64,000 nucleotides of DNA from Liminaster sp045576355 (GTDB lineage Bacteria > Bacteroidota > Bacteroidia > Bacteroidales > UBA3663), in NCBI GenBank assembly GCA_045576355.1, contig JAZNGG010000005.1, positions 1-64,000 on the forward strand. Direction: 5' to 3'. Positions 9,001 through 17,676 of the stretch are shown here, one piece after another. Both the position numbers and the translations under genes were made by a program. Position 1 is the stretch's first letter, and the number at the start of each line of letters is the position of its first letter. The notes below the pieces were generated by a model. It saw only the letters and a list, made by a program, of their open reading frames with translations, was not told the DNA's origin and made no database searches.

Positions 9001-10294
9001 GACCCTTCATCACCAACTCAAGGATATCCCATACTACGGGCTCCTTCTTATCGACAATTTTCTTGGCAGACTTAACGGTCTTGACAATACCACGTTCGAT
9101 AAGTTTGCGGATGATAAACGGTTTATATAGTTCGGCTGCCATCAATTTGGGCAAACCACATTCATTCATCTTCAATTCAGGACCTACAACGATCACCGAA
9201 CGAGCAGAATAATCGACACGCTTACCGAGCAAGTTCTGACGGAAACGACCCTGCTTACCCTTCAACGAGTCTGAGAGAGACTTCAACGGACGATTGGCCT
9301 CAGACTTAACGGCACTGGCCTTACGACTGTTGTCGAAAAGTGAGTCAACAGCCTCCTGAAGCATACGTTTCTCATTGCGAAGGATAACCTCAGGAGCCTT
9401 AATCTCAATGAGTCGTTTCAGACGGTTATTACGGATAATAACGCGACGATAAAGATCATTGAGGTCAGATGTGGCAAAACGACCACCATCCAGCGGCACC
9501 AAAGGACGTAGTTCCGGAGGAGTAACAGGAAGGATCTTCATGATCATCCACTCCGGATTATTACGCTCCTTAGCCGAACGGAAAGACTCTACAACCTGAA
9601 GGCGCTTCAATGCCTCAGTCTTGCGCTGAACAGAACCCTCCTGGTTGGCACGATCACGAAGTTCGTAAGAAAGTGTATCAAGATCGACCTGCTTGAGGAG
9701 CTCATAAATAGCTTCAGCACCCATGCGAGCGATGAACTTGTTCGGATCATCATCCGGCAGAGCCTGATTCTTCTCTCCTACTTTTTCGAGATACTCGAGA
9801 TATTCGTCCTCCGAAAGTGTATCGAGTTTCTGAACACCCATGGATTTCTCCAATATACCGGGCTGCAAGACTACATAACGCTCATAGTAAATAACCGAAT
9901 CAAGTTTCTTAGTAGGCATACCAAGAAGATATCCGATCTTATTAGGCAATGAACGGAAATACCAAATGTGAGCTACCGGCACAACCAACTGGATGTGACC
10001 ACAACGCTCGCGACGTACTTTCTTCTCTGTAACTTCTACACCACAACGATCACAAACAATACCTTTATAACGGATGCGTTTATATTTACCGCAATGGCAT
10101 TCATAATCTTTTACAGGCCCGAAGATCCGTTCACAGAAGAGACCGTCTCGCTCGGGCTTGTAAGTACGATAGTTAATAGTCTCCGGCTTAAGTACTTCGC
10201 CGTAGGAGTTTTCAAGGATCTCCTCAGGAGAAGCCAAACCGATACTAATCTTGGTAAAGTTGGTCTTTTTGTTATTATCTTTTCTAAAAGCCAT
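6026..10294 (-). CDS. rpoC: RNA polymerase beta-prime subunit
   Basis: 1422 residues. The N-terminal zinc site CHCGKYKRIRYKGIVCDRCG, the catalytic Mg-binding NADFDGD motif, the bridge/trigger helix region (GARGSKEQIAQLSGMRGLMAKP, split here as GARGSKEQIAQLSG and MRGLMAKP) and the second zinc site (CGTLRG, then CESKHGVCAKCYG) are all present. Length fits Bacteroidota RpoC. It is the last gene of the rplKAJL-rpoBC cluster, 99 bp after rpoB, and is followed by a clear terminator. Confidence 0.99.
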   Translation of the reverse strand: MAFRKDNNKKTNFTKISIGLASPEEILENSYGEVLKPETINYRTYKPERDGLFCERIFGPVKDYECHCGKYKRIRYKGIVCDRCGVEVTEKKVRRERCGHIQLVVPVAHIWYFRSLPNKIGYLLGMPTKKLDSVIYYERYVVLQPGILEKSMGVQKLDTLSEDEYLEYLEKVGEKNQALPDDDPNKFIARMGAEAIYELLKQVDLDTLSYELRDRANQEGSVQRKTEALKRLQVVESFRSAKERNNPEWMIMKILPVTPPELRPLVPLDGGRFATSDLNDLYRRVIIRNNRLKRLIEIKAPEVILRNEKRMLQEAVDSLFDNSRKASAVKSEANRPLKSLSDSLKGKQGRFRQNLLGKRVDYSARSVIVVGPELKMNECGLPKLMAAELYKPFIIRKLIERGIVKTVKSAKKIVDKKEPVVWDILELVMKGHPVLLNRAPTLHRLGIQAFQPRMIEGKAIQLHPLACTAFNADFDGDQMAVHLPLGNAAILEAQILMLGSHNILNPANGAPITVPSQDMVLGLYYITKLRRGDKGEGLTFYGPEEAMIAFNEGKCTMHAIIKCLVDTVDVNDARRPIKQLVETSVGRLIFNQKVPSEVGYVNEVITKKSLRNVITDVIKYCGIPRTANFLDDVKNLGYYEAFKAGLSFNLGDVLVPEEKTELINKGHADVDAIMDDYNNGWITNNERYNKVIDVWSSVNTNLTKVLMKQLAEENQGFNSIYMMMDSGARGSKEQIAQLSGMRGLMAKPQKAGAEGAQIIENPILANFKEGMSALEYFISTHGARKGLADTALKTADAGYLTRRLVDVAHDVIIREEDCGTLRGLVCTELKNNDEVVATLKERILGRVSVHDIIHPITGELIIAAGEEITERIADKIEQSPIEQVEIRSVLTCESKHGVCAKCYGRNLSTNRMVQKGEAVGVIAAQSIGEPGTQLTLRTFHAGGIASAAVAVSNLKSGYDGVITIDELRTIDTNEGYKVVVSRMAEMHIDDPHTGMVLTTANIAYGSKLFVENGATLKKGDLICEWDPFNAVIVCEVSGKVTFKNVVEGITYKSEVDDATGLEEKIVIESKDRSVAPVAEIVDAEGTVLRSYTLPVGAHIMVSEGEEINAGAILVKINRASSKAGDITGGLPRVTELFEARNPSNPAVVTEIDGEVTFGKIKRGNREVSVTNKFGQERKYLIPLAKQLLVQENDYVRAGMPLSDGAITPSDILSILGPTAVQEYIVNEIQDVYRLQGVKINDKHFEVIVRQMMRKVIVQNPGDTRFLESQVVDKLNFAAENDRIWGMKVVLKAGDSAELKPGMIITARRLRDENSLLKRRDKKLVEVRDAVPATCEQILQGITRAALGTNSFMSAASFQETTKVLNEAAILGKEDLLEGMKENVICGHLIPAGTGQREFDKLLVGSRDEFNRVFTAPRKNLEF

Positions 10295-10316
10295 AGCTTT
10301 ATATTTTTGATTACAA

Positions 10317-10395
10317 AATTACTAATTACTAATACTATCCTGCCCCCTGACAATCTGCCCGCAAGGCTGATCGTCAAGAGACAAAATTAGTAATT
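10317..10395 (-). other. Long stem-loop in rpoB-rpoC spacer
   Basis: Perfect 11-bp inverted repeat AATTACTAATT (10317-10327) and AATTAGTAATT (10385-10395), with a second inner imperfect stem (TGACAATCTGCC near 10347 and GGCTGATCGTCA near 10366). The outer arm overlaps the rpoB stop codon. No T run follows, so it is more likely an mRNA processing or stability element than a terminator. Confidence 0.5.
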
Positions 10396-13300
10396 ATTCC
10401 AAGCGTACACTCAAACCGAGACCCTTCAACTCATGAAGAAGCACATTGAGAGACTCCGGCAAACCGGGTGTCGGCATATTATCGCCTTTCACAATTGCTT
10501 CGTAAGTCTTAGAGCGTCCGACAACATCGTCAGACTTCACGGTCAAAATCTCCTGAAGAATATGGGCAGCACCGAATGCTTCAAGCGCCCAAACCTCCAT
10601 TTCTCCGAAACGCTGACCACCAAATTGAGCCTTACCACCCAATGGCTGCTGTGTGATGAGAGAGTATGGACCGATGGAACGGGCATGCATCTTATCCTCT
10701 ACCATGTGACCAAGCTTCAACATATAGGTAACACCGACTGTTGCCATCTGATCAAACGGCTCTCCGGTACCACCATCATAAAGCTGGGTCTTGCCATAAC
10801 GTGGAAGACCGGCCTTATCTGTCCAAGCATTCAAATCATCAAGACTTGCACCATCGAAAATTGGAGTTGCAAACTTCTCGCCAAGTTCATATCCGGACCA
10901 ACCTAATACAGCTTCGAATATCTGACCAAGGTTCATACGAGAAGGCACACCTAACGGGTTCAAGACAATATCCATCGGTGTTCCGTCTGCCATAAACGGC
11001 ATATCTGCATCGCGGACAACCTTAGAGACAATACCCTTATTACCGTGACGACCCGCCATCTTATCACCGACACCGATCTTACGTTTCTTAGCAATATAAA
11101 CCTTAGCCAATTTGATGATACCTGACGGCAACTCATCTCCGATAGAGAGATCAAACTTCTTACGACGAAGTTCTGCATCGATCTCTTTAGACTTGCGCAG
11201 ATAGTTCATAATAGTGGACTGAATCATATCATTGATATGCTCATCTGTCGTCCACTTGCTAACCTGAACAGTGCTATAGTCAATATTAGAAAGAGCTCCT
11301 ATAGTAAATTGCGCACCTTTGGAAACGACATCCACACCCAAGAAATCTTTAACTCCTAAAGAGGTTTGTCCCTCTGTCAAAGTCATCAATTTATTGAGAA
11401 GGATTTTCTTAAGTTCCTCTTGTCTGTCTGAGTACTCACCCTCCAAAATCGGCATTTGTGCCTTTTCTGCCAATTTAGCCTTGCGATCTTTAATAGAACG
11501 AGAATAAAGAGCGGTATCGACAACAACACCCTTTAATGAAGGATTAGCTTTGAGAGAGGCATCCTTAACATCTCCTGCCTTATCACCGAAGATCGCACGA
11601 AGCAATTTCTCTTCAGGTGAAGGATCTGACTCACCCTTAGGTGTAATCTTACCAATGAGGATATCACCCGGCTCAATAAGTGCACCGATACGTACAATAC
11701 CACGCTCGTCCAAATCTTTTGTAGCATCTTCGGAAACGTTCGGAATATCAGAGGTCAATTCCTCCATACCACGTTTAGTCTCACGTACTTCCAAAGAATA
11801 CTCGTCAACATGGACAGAAGTCAAAATATCTTCACGAACTACACGCTCGCTAAGTACAATAGCATCCTCATAGTTATAACCCTTCCAAGGCATATAGGCT
11901 ACGCGGAGGTTCTTACCGATGGCAAGTTCTCCTCCTTCTGTAGAGTAACCTCTTGTCAGGATTTCTCCCTCTTTCACACGCTGACCTTTCTTGCAGTTAG
12001 GTTGCAAGTCGTAGGTAGTGCTCTGGTTGGTTTTTCTCCACTTCGGAAGGTAATACTCCTTAACAGCAGTGTCAAATGAGCAGAACTCTTCATCTTCTGT
12101 ACGATCATAGCGGATGCGGATAACAGTAGCGTCAACAAACTCAACCACACCATCACCCTCAGCTATAATCTGAGTGCGAGAATCACGAACCAATTGAGCC
12201 TCGATACCCGTACCAACAATCGGAGATTCACATGTCATCAACGGCACAGCCTGACGCATCATGTTAGATCCCATGAGTGCACGGTGGGCATCATCATGCT
12301 CCAAGAAAGGAATAAGAGCAGCAGCAATAGAGGCAATCTGATTAGGCGAAACGTCCATCAAGTTAATCTCATCAGGAGCAACAACAGGGAAGTCTGCACC
12401 TTCACGAGCTTTAACACGCTTTTCTACAAAAGTACCATCATCGTTAAGAGGAGCATTACCTTGAGCAATCAGCATACCTTCCTCCATCTCTGCGCTTGTA
12501 TATTGGATACCTTCATCTGTAAGATCTACCTTACCATCGGTTACGACGCGATAAGGAGTCTCAATAAATCCTAAATCATTAACCTTAGCATATACACACA
12601 TCGAAGAAATAAGACCGATGTTCGGACCTTCCGGAGACTCGATCGGACAAAGACGACCATAGTGCGTATAGTGCACGTCACGCACCTCAAAGCCGGCACG
12701 TTCACGGCTCAAACCACCAGGACCAAGGGCAGACATACGACGTTTATGAGTAATCTCTGCCAATGGATTGGTCTGATCCATAAATTGAGACAATGCATTG
12801 GTACCAAAGAAAGAGTTGATCACCGAAGAAATGGTCTTAGCATTGATCAAATCAATCGGAGTAAACACCTCATTGTCGCGAACGTTCATGCGTTCACGAA
12901 TAGTACGGCTCATACGAGCCAAACCGATACCAAACTGTGTATAAAGCTGCTCACCAACAGTACGCACACGACGATTAGAAAGGTGATCAATGTCATCCAC
13001 ATCGGCTTTTGAGTTGATCAACTCGATCAAATAGCGGATGATAGCAATGATATCCTCTTTGGTCAATACACGAACATCGGGAGAAATCGGCAAATTAAAT
13101 TTACGATTGACACGATAGCGACCTACGTCACCCAAGTCATATCGTTTTTCAGAGAAGAACAAATTCAGAATCACTTCGCGTGCAGAAGCCTCATCTGCCG
13201 GCTCAGCATTACGAAGCTGACGATAAATATGAATTACAGCCTCTTTTTCCGAATTGGTTGGATCTTTCTGAAGGGTATTATATATGATAGCATAGTCTTC

Positions 13301-14215
13301 GAGTTTGACATCCTCACGCTGAAGGAGAACTGTCTCAACACCAGACTCGACGATCAAATCTATTACATTTTCGTCAACAACAACTTCACGATCTACTTTA
13401 ATCTCGTGACGTTCAATAGAAACTACCTCACCGGTATCCTCATCAACGAAATCCTCGACCCAAGACTTCAAAACACGAGCAGCAAGTTTGCGGCCCAAAC
13501 AGTTTTGCAATTCATCTCGTGTCGCATTAACAACTTCTGCAAGACCAAAAATGGCTAAAATATCTTTATCACTTTCAAATCCTATCGCACGAAGTAAAGT
13601 AGTGACAGGCAACTTTTTCTTTCGATCGATATAAGCATACATGACATTATTGATGTCTGTAGCAAACTCAATCCAAGAACCCTTAAATGGGATAATACGC
13701 GCCGAATAAAGCTTTGTTCCGTTTGTATGCAGGCTCTGTCCGAAGAATACACCAGGCGAACGATGCAGCTGAGAAACAACAACACGTTCTGCACCATTGA
13801 TAACGAACGTTCCTGACGGTGTCATATATGGTATCTGACCAAGGTAGACATCCTGAACTACAGTATCAAACTCCTCATGATCCGGATCGGTACAATATAA
13901 TTTCAACTTTGCCTTCAAGGGGACACAATAAGTCAACCCTCTCAACAAACACTCTTCGATGGTGTAGCGTGGAGGATCAACAAAATAGTCCAAAAACTCC
14001 AGGACAAAGTTGTTACGAGTATCAGCTATTGGGAAATTTTCTGCGAAAACCTTGTAAAGGCCCTCATTCTTTCTCTCTTCCGGTGGGGTGTCAAGTTGCA
14101 AGAAATCACGAAAAGACTTAAGCTGAATGTCAAGAAAATCAGGATAAGCCAAAGGACTCTTGATTGATGCGAAATTTACTCTTGGTTTTTGGATACCAGA
14201 AACAATTTTTGACAT
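10394..14215 (-). CDS. rpoB: RNA polymerase beta subunit
   Basis: 1273 residues from the ATG at 14215 (MSKIVSGIQKPRVNF). An in-frame ATG 36 bp further upstream adds a 12-residue extension not expected in the family, so 14215 is preferred. Conserved blocks are all present: QLHRSPGVFFG, the rifampicin region (FFGTNALSQFMDQTNPLAEITHKRRMSALGPGGL, in pieces), SPEGPNIGLI, and the C-terminal GDKMAGRHGNKG and GGKAQFGGQRFGEMEVWALEA. The region shows NPLAEITHKRR without an obvious resistance substitution. Confidence 0.99.
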   Translation of the reverse strand: MSKIVSGIQKPRVNFASIKSPLAYPDFLDIQLKSFRDFLQLDTPPEERKNEGLYKVFAENFPIADTRNNFVLEFLDYFVDPPRYTIEECLLRGLTYCVPLKAKLKLYCTDPDHEEFDTVVQDVYLGQIPYMTPSGTFVINGAERVVVSQLHRSPGVFFGQSLHTNGTKLYSARIIPFKGSWIEFATDINNVMYAYIDRKKKLPVTTLLRAIGFESDKDILAIFGLAEVVNATRDELQNCLGRKLAARVLKSWVEDFVDEDTGEVVSIERHEIKVDREVVVDENVIDLIVESGVETVLLQREDVKLEDYAIIYNTLQKDPTNSEKEAVIHIYRQLRNAEPADEASAREVILNLFFSEKRYDLGDVGRYRVNRKFNLPISPDVRVLTKEDIIAIIRYLIELINSKADVDDIDHLSNRRVRTVGEQLYTQFGIGLARMSRTIRERMNVRDNEVFTPIDLINAKTISSVINSFFGTNALSQFMDQTNPLAEITHKRRMSALGPGGLSRERAGFEVRDVHYTHYGRLCPIESPEGPNIGLISSMCVYAKVNDLGFIETPYRVVTDGKVDLTDEGIQYTSAEMEEGMLIAQGNAPLNDDGTFVEKRVKAREGADFPVVAPDEINLMDVSPNQIASIAAALIPFLEHDDAHRALMGSNMMRQAVPLMTCESPIVGTGIEAQLVRDSRTQIIAEGDGVVEFVDATVIRIRYDRTEDEEFCSFDTAVKEYYLPKWRKTNQSTTYDLQPNCKKGQRVKEGEILTRGYSTEGGELAIGKNLRVAYMPWKGYNYEDAIVLSERVVREDILTSVHVDEYSLEVRETKRGMEELTSDIPNVSEDATKDLDERGIVRIGALIEPGDILIGKITPKGESDPSPEEKLLRAIFGDKAGDVKDASLKANPSLKGVVVDTALYSRSIKDRKAKLAEKAQMPILEGEYSDRQEELKKILLNKLMTLTEGQTSLGVKDFLGVDVVSKGAQFTIGALSNIDYSTVQVSKWTTDEHINDMIQSTIMNYLRKSKEIDAELRRKKFDLSIGDELPSGIIKLAKVYIAKKRKIGVGDKMAGRHGNKGIVSKVVRDADMPFMADGTPMDIVLNPLGVPSRMNLGQIFEAVLGWSGYELGEKFATPIFDGASLDDLNAWTDKAGLPRYGKTQLYDGGTGEPFDQMATVGVTYMLKLGHMVEDKMHARSIGPYSLITQQPLGGKAQFGGQRFGEMEVWALEAFGAAHILQEILTVKSDDVVGRSKTYEAIVKGDNMPTPGLPESLNVLLHELKGLGLSVRLE

Positions 14216-14342
14216 TATATCTAAAGAATAAAGGTTTGAAATCTTAAGCAAACGGGCAAAATCACACTCTCTAATTAAAGTATAAAAGTCTATTTGCCAA
14301 CCACATAAGAGCCATTATTGAGACTCAGATTTATTATAATTG

Positions 14343-14364
14343 CTAAGATTCTTGAAGAACTTAG
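14343..14364 (-). other. Short stem-loop in rpoB 5' leader
   Basis: CTAAGATTCTTGAAGAACTTAG folds on itself (CTAAG and CTTAG with an inner TTCTT/AGAA pair). It lies in the ~290-bp spacer between rplL and rpoB, downstream of the attenuator-like hairpin in the direction of transcription. Confidence 0.3.
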
Positions 14365-14450
14365 AGAATATGCCCTTTTGCGCAGCGGACAAACGTCTGA
14401 GACGGCTGAAAAGGAGATAAAAAATCCTTTCAAATAAAATATTTATGCGC

Positions 14451-14485
14451 AAAAAGGTTTAGACCTCACATGGAGATCTAAACCT
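14451..14485 (-). terminator. Attenuator-like terminator between rplL and rpoB
   Basis: Perfect 9-bp arms AGGTTTAGA (14455-14463) and TCTAAACCT (14477-14485). On the minus strand the stem is followed directly by TTTTT (complement of 14451-14455). It stands 23 bp after the rplL stop and 236 bp before rpoB, so part of the ribosomal transcript should stop here while the rest continues into rpoBC, as in the analogous E. coli spacer. Confidence 0.65.
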
Positions 14486-14507
14486 GCGAACCTGAAATTC
14501 AGGTTAA

Positions 14508-14882
14508 TTACTTAAGTTCTACAGAAGCACCAGCCTCCTCAAGAGCCTTCTTCAAAGACTCAGCCTCAGCCTTAGAGAGACCCTCCTTAACAGTGCTAGG
14601 AGCGCCATCTACGAGATCCTTAGCCTCTTTCAAACCGAGACCGCAAACTTCCTTAACAGCCTTAACAACCTGAAGCTTTGCAGCACCAGCTGAAGTAAGA
14701 ACTACATCAAAAGAGGTCTTCTCCTCAGCAGCAGGAGCTGCTGCAGCAGCCGGACCAGCAACAGCAACAGCTGCAGCTGCAGGCTCGATACCATACTCTT
14801 CTTTCAAAATTGTAGCGAGTTCGTTAACTTCCTTAACTGTAAGGTTTACCAACTCTTCTGCTAATACTTTCAAATCTGCCAT
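14508..14882 (-). CDS. rplL: 50S ribosomal protein L7/L12
   Basis: 124 residues: N-terminal dimerisation helices, an Ala/Pro-rich hinge around residues 35-55, and the C-terminal factor-binding domain (FDVVLTSAGAAKLQVVKAVKE, in pieces, and GLGLKEAKDLVDGAP). Forms the ribosomal stalk with L10, encoded 83 bp upstream. An attenuator-like hairpin follows it. Confidence 0.98.
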   Translation of the reverse strand: MADLKVLAEELVNLTVKEVNELATILKEEYGIEPAAAAVAVAGPAAAAAPAAEEKTSFDVVLTSAGAAKLQVVKAVKEVCGLGLKEAKDLVDGAPSTVKEGLSKAEAESLKKALEEAGASVELK

Positions 14883-14965
14883 AATAGTAAGATTTTTAAT
14901 GTTTATTTGTTTTGATTTTGTTTTAAAAAGAATGTTACAAGCTATTTATATATCAGGCTGCTTGA

Positions 14966-15481
14966 TTATTCGCCTCTTTCACCCAAGGTCTTAAGCACAC
15001 CATGGATTGTGTTTGCGCCACTCTGCAATGCAGAAATAACGTTCTTTGCAGGAGACTGAAGCAATGCAACAACATCTGCGATAAGTTCGTTCTTGCTCTT
15101 GATAGCAACAAGAGTTTCAAGTTGGTCAGCACCATAGAAGCACTCTTCTACGAAAGCACCCTTCAACGAAGGAACACCAGCCTTACCCTCATCCTTAATC
15201 AACTTAGCAGGAACATTACCTACGTTACAGAACATGATTGCGCTAGTACCACGGAATGCACTTTCGATTGGAGAGTAGTCAATACCTTTGTTCTTCAAAG
15301 CCTGAATAAACAAAGTATTCTTCACCATTACAAGCTTAACCTCCTTTGCATAACATGAACGACGCAATGCACCGGTCTTTTCTGCATTCAAGCCAGCGAT
15401 GTCAGTCACATAGAAATGAGCGTACTCATCCAAGAGAGCTTCCAACTTCGCGATTTGAAGGACTTTATCTTCTTTCTTCAT
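14966..15481 (-). CDS. rplJ: 50S ribosomal protein L10
   Basis: 171 residues with the L10 signature (YARHFYVTDIAGLN-like YAHFYVTDIAGLNAEK, KNTL, FRGTSAIMF). L10 anchors L7/L12 to 23S rRNA. Located between rplA (13 bp upstream) and rplL. Confidence 0.97.
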   Translation of the reverse strand: MKKEDKVLQIAKLEALLDEYAHFYVTDIAGLNAEKTGALRRSCYAKEVKLVMVKNTLFIQALKNKGIDYSPIESAFRGTSAIMFCNVGNVPAKLIKDEGKAGVPSLKGAFVEECFYGADQLETLVAIKSKNELIADVVALLQSPAKNVISALQSGANTIHGVLKTLGERGE

Positions 15482-15494
15482 AGTCGTTTAATTT

Positions 15495-16190
15495 TTAAGC
15501 ATCAATAGACTTAGCGTCGATCTTAATACCGGCACTCATCGTACTTGAAAGGAAAATGCTCTTAATATATGTACCCTTGGCTGTAGCAGGTTTCAACTTG
15601 ATAAGAGTCTGAACGAACTCACGAGCGTTCTCAACGATTGCCTCTGGAGAGAATGACACCTTACCGATTGAAGTATGAACGATACCGCCCTTATCAACCT
15701 TAAAGTCAATCTTACCTTGCTTAACCTCCTTAACGGCCTTAGCAACATCCATAGTCACTGTACCAGATTTGGGGTTAGGCATCAAACCACGAGGACCGAG
15801 AACACGACCCAAAGCACCGATCTTACCCATGCAAGCAGGCTGAGTAATGATCACATCAATGTCAGTCCAACCGCCTTTGATCTTCTCGATATACTCATCA
15901 AGACCTGCATAGTCTGCACCAGCAGCCAAAGCAGCAGCCTCTTGATCAGCAGTACAAAGAGCCAAAACGCGTACAGACTTACCGGTACCATGAGGCAATG
16001 AAACAGTACCACGAACCATCTGGTTTGCCTTACGGGGATCTACGCCCAAACGAACGTCAATATCCACCGAAGCATCAAATTTAGTAAAAGTAATTTCCTT
16101 CACCAAAGCAGCAGCTTCAGCAAGGGTGTAGACCTTACCTGCTTCAATCTTAGCAGCGGCCAACTTCTGATTTTTAGTAAGTTTTCCCAT
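15495..16190 (-). CDS. rplA: 50S ribosomal protein L1
   Basis: 231 residues with the L1 signatures KFDASVDIDVRLGVDPRKANQ (in pieces), LGPRGLMPNPKSGTV and HTSIGKVSF. Builds the L1 stalk of the ribosome. In other bacteria L1 represses the L11-L1 mRNA by binding a leader mimic; no such mimic was identified here. It lies 15 bp after rplK. Confidence 0.98.
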   Translation of the reverse strand: MGKLTKNQKLAAAKIEAGKVYTLAEAAALVKEITFTKFDASVDIDVRLGVDPRKANQMVRGTVSLPHGTGKSVRVLALCTADQEAAALAAGADYAGLDEYIEKIKGGWTDIDVIITQPACMGKIGALGRVLGPRGLMPNPKSGTVTMDVAKAVKEVKQGKIDFKVDKGGIVHTSIGKVSFSPEAIVENAREFVQTLIKLKPATAKGTYIKSIFLSSTMSAGIKIDAKSIDA

Positions 16191-16205
16191 TGTTACAATT
16201 GAAGT

Positions 16206-16646
16206 TTAAAGTTCAGGGAATTCACCCTTAACAGAAATACCCATACTACGAGCCGTACCGGCAACCATAGTCATGGCTGATTTCAAAGTAAAACAATTCA
16301 AGTCAGGCATTTTCTCAGTTGCGATAGCCTTTACCTGATCCCAAGTCACCTCAGCAATCTTCTTACGGTTAGGCTCTGCAGAACCGGTTTTTGCCTTTGC
16401 AGCCTCAAGCAATTGGACAGCTACAGGCGGTGTTTTGATGATAAAGTCATAAGACTTATCAGTGTAGTAAGTGATTACTACAGGCAACACCTTACCAGCC
16501 TTATCTTGGGTACGTGCATTAAACTCCTTGCAGAAGCCCATGATATTGATACCCTTGGAACCAAGAGCAGGACCTACCGGAGGAGCCGGATTTGCAGCGC
16601 CACCTTTGATTTGCAACTTAATTTGTCCAGCAATTTCTTTTGCCAT
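16206..16646 (-). CDS. rplK: 50S ribosomal protein L11
   Basis: 146 residues with GGAANPAPPVGPALGSKGINI (in pieces) at the N-terminus and the RNA-binding C-terminal domain ending TARSMGISVKG. Binds the GTPase-associated centre of 23S rRNA. First of four ribosomal protein genes, 111 bp downstream of nusG. Confidence 0.98.
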   Translation of the reverse strand: MAKEIAGQIKLQIKGGAANPAPPVGPALGSKGINIMGFCKEFNARTQDKAGKVLPVVITYYTDKSYDFIIKTPPVAVQLLEAAKAKTGSAEPNRKKIAEVTWDQVKAIATEKMPDLNCFTLKSAMTMVAGTARSMGISVKGEFPEL

Positions 16647-16757
16647 TTGTAATAAGTTAATTAAAAAGTTTATATAGCCACTCAGTCAAACAGGATTGCT
16701 TCCATCGAACTTTACGTAACCAAGTTTCCCGGTACAAACTCCCTTCTGAATCCGGCT

Positions 16758-17306
16758 TTATTTCGTAACCTGATTAAAGTTAAGCTCCAATGGAGTTTTA
16801 CGTCCAAAGATCTTAACCCACACAATAAGTTTCTTCTTCTCGTTATTAACCTCTTCGACCTCGCCATCAAAGTCCTTAAATGGACCATCAATAACTTTTA
16901 CGGCCTCTCCCACCTTAAATGAAACATTTGCTTCATCTTCAGCAGAAGATTTCTCATCGAGATTACCTAACATACTCGCGATCTCATCATCGCGAAGAGC
17001 CTCGGGTTTCTTTGAGTTGCGTCCGCACAAGAAATTGATCACATTGGTCGTTCCGGCCAATATGTTCTGAACCTCTCCTGTAAGGATACATCTCACAAAA
17101 ACATATCCAGAGAATAAAACCTTCTCCTTTTCAGTCTTCTTTCCGGTAGCAGTCTGAGTAATCACTTTTTCGGTAGGCACCACAATCTCTGAAACGAAAT
17201 TGCCGAGATCTCCATTACGGATCTCTGCTTCAAGTGTCTCTTTGACTTTCAACTCTTTTCCACTGATAGAGCGAAGCACATACCAACGAAATTTCTGTTC
17301 TGCCAT
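16758..17306 (-). CDS. nusG: Transcription antitermination factor NusG
   Basis: 182 residues. N-terminal NGN domain (KFRWYVLRSISGKELKVKE) and C-terminal KOW domain (VGEAVKVIDGPFKDFDGEVEEVN, in pieces). The length and its place directly after secE (9 bp) identify the housekeeping NusG rather than an UpxY-type capsule paralogue. Confidence 0.97.
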   Translation of the reverse strand: MAEQKFRWYVLRSISGKELKVKETLEAEIRNGDLGNFVSEIVVPTEKVITQTATGKKTEKEKVLFSGYVFVRCILTGEVQNILAGTTNVINFLCGRNSKKPEALRDDEIASMLGNLDEKSSAEDEANVSFKVGEAVKVIDGPFKDFDGEVEEVNNEKKKLIVWVKIFGRKTPLELNFNQVTK

Positions 17307-17315
17307 TGCCTCAAA

Positions 17316-17522
17316 TTAGAATTTAAGCGTACCTGTATAGATCAAAGACATCAGGACATTTCCGAAAGCCAAATCCATAACAAGGATTACGAGCGCAATA
17401 ATCACGGAAGCAGACAATACGACTACTGAGCTGCTTGTGACCTCGTTAAGAGATGGCCAAGAAACTTTATTTACAAGTTCCGAATAAGAATTCTTTACGC
17501 TATTAACTAGTTTTTTCCACAT
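17316..17522 (-). CDS. secE: Preprotein translocase subunit SecE
   Basis: 68 residues with an amphipathic N-terminus (KNSYSELVNKVSWPSLNEV) and one membrane helix, typical of the short single-span SecE of Bacteroidota. Sits between tRNA-Trp and nusG in the conserved order. Confidence 0.95.
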   Translation of the reverse strand: MWKKLVNSVKNSYSELVNKVSWPSLNEVTSSSVVVLSASVIIALVILVMDLAFGNVLMSLIYTGTLKF

Positions 17523-17541
17523 AGTTCTATAATGTTTATTG

Positions 17542-17614
17542 CACGGGTGGAAAGGTTCGAACTCTCGACACCTGGTTTTGGAGACCAGTGCTCTACCGAC
17601 TGAGCTACACCCGT
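17542..17614 (-). tRNA. tRNA-Trp (CCA)
   Basis: Cloverleaf on the minus strand: acceptor ACGGGTG/CACCCGT, D-arm TAGCTCAGTCGGTAGAGC, anticodon loop CTCCAAA in stem CTGGT/ACCAG (anticodon CCA) and T-loop GTTCGAA. The 3' CCA is not encoded. Located between tuf and secE as usual in Bacteroidota. Confidence 0.97.
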
Positions 17615-17621
17615 AGAAATA

Positions 17622-17651
17622 CGAATTACCAACTTTTCAAGCCGGTAATTC
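17622..17651 (-). other. Hairpin in tuf/tRNA-Trp spacer
   Basis: Perfect 9-bp arms CGAATTACC (17622-17630) and GGTAATTCG (17643-17651), 25 bp after the tuf stop. Downstream T content is weak, so it may serve tuf mRNA 3'-end processing or partial termination before the tRNA. Confidence 0.4.
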
Positions 17652-17676
17652 GCACTTTTATAATCTTTTTTAAGGA

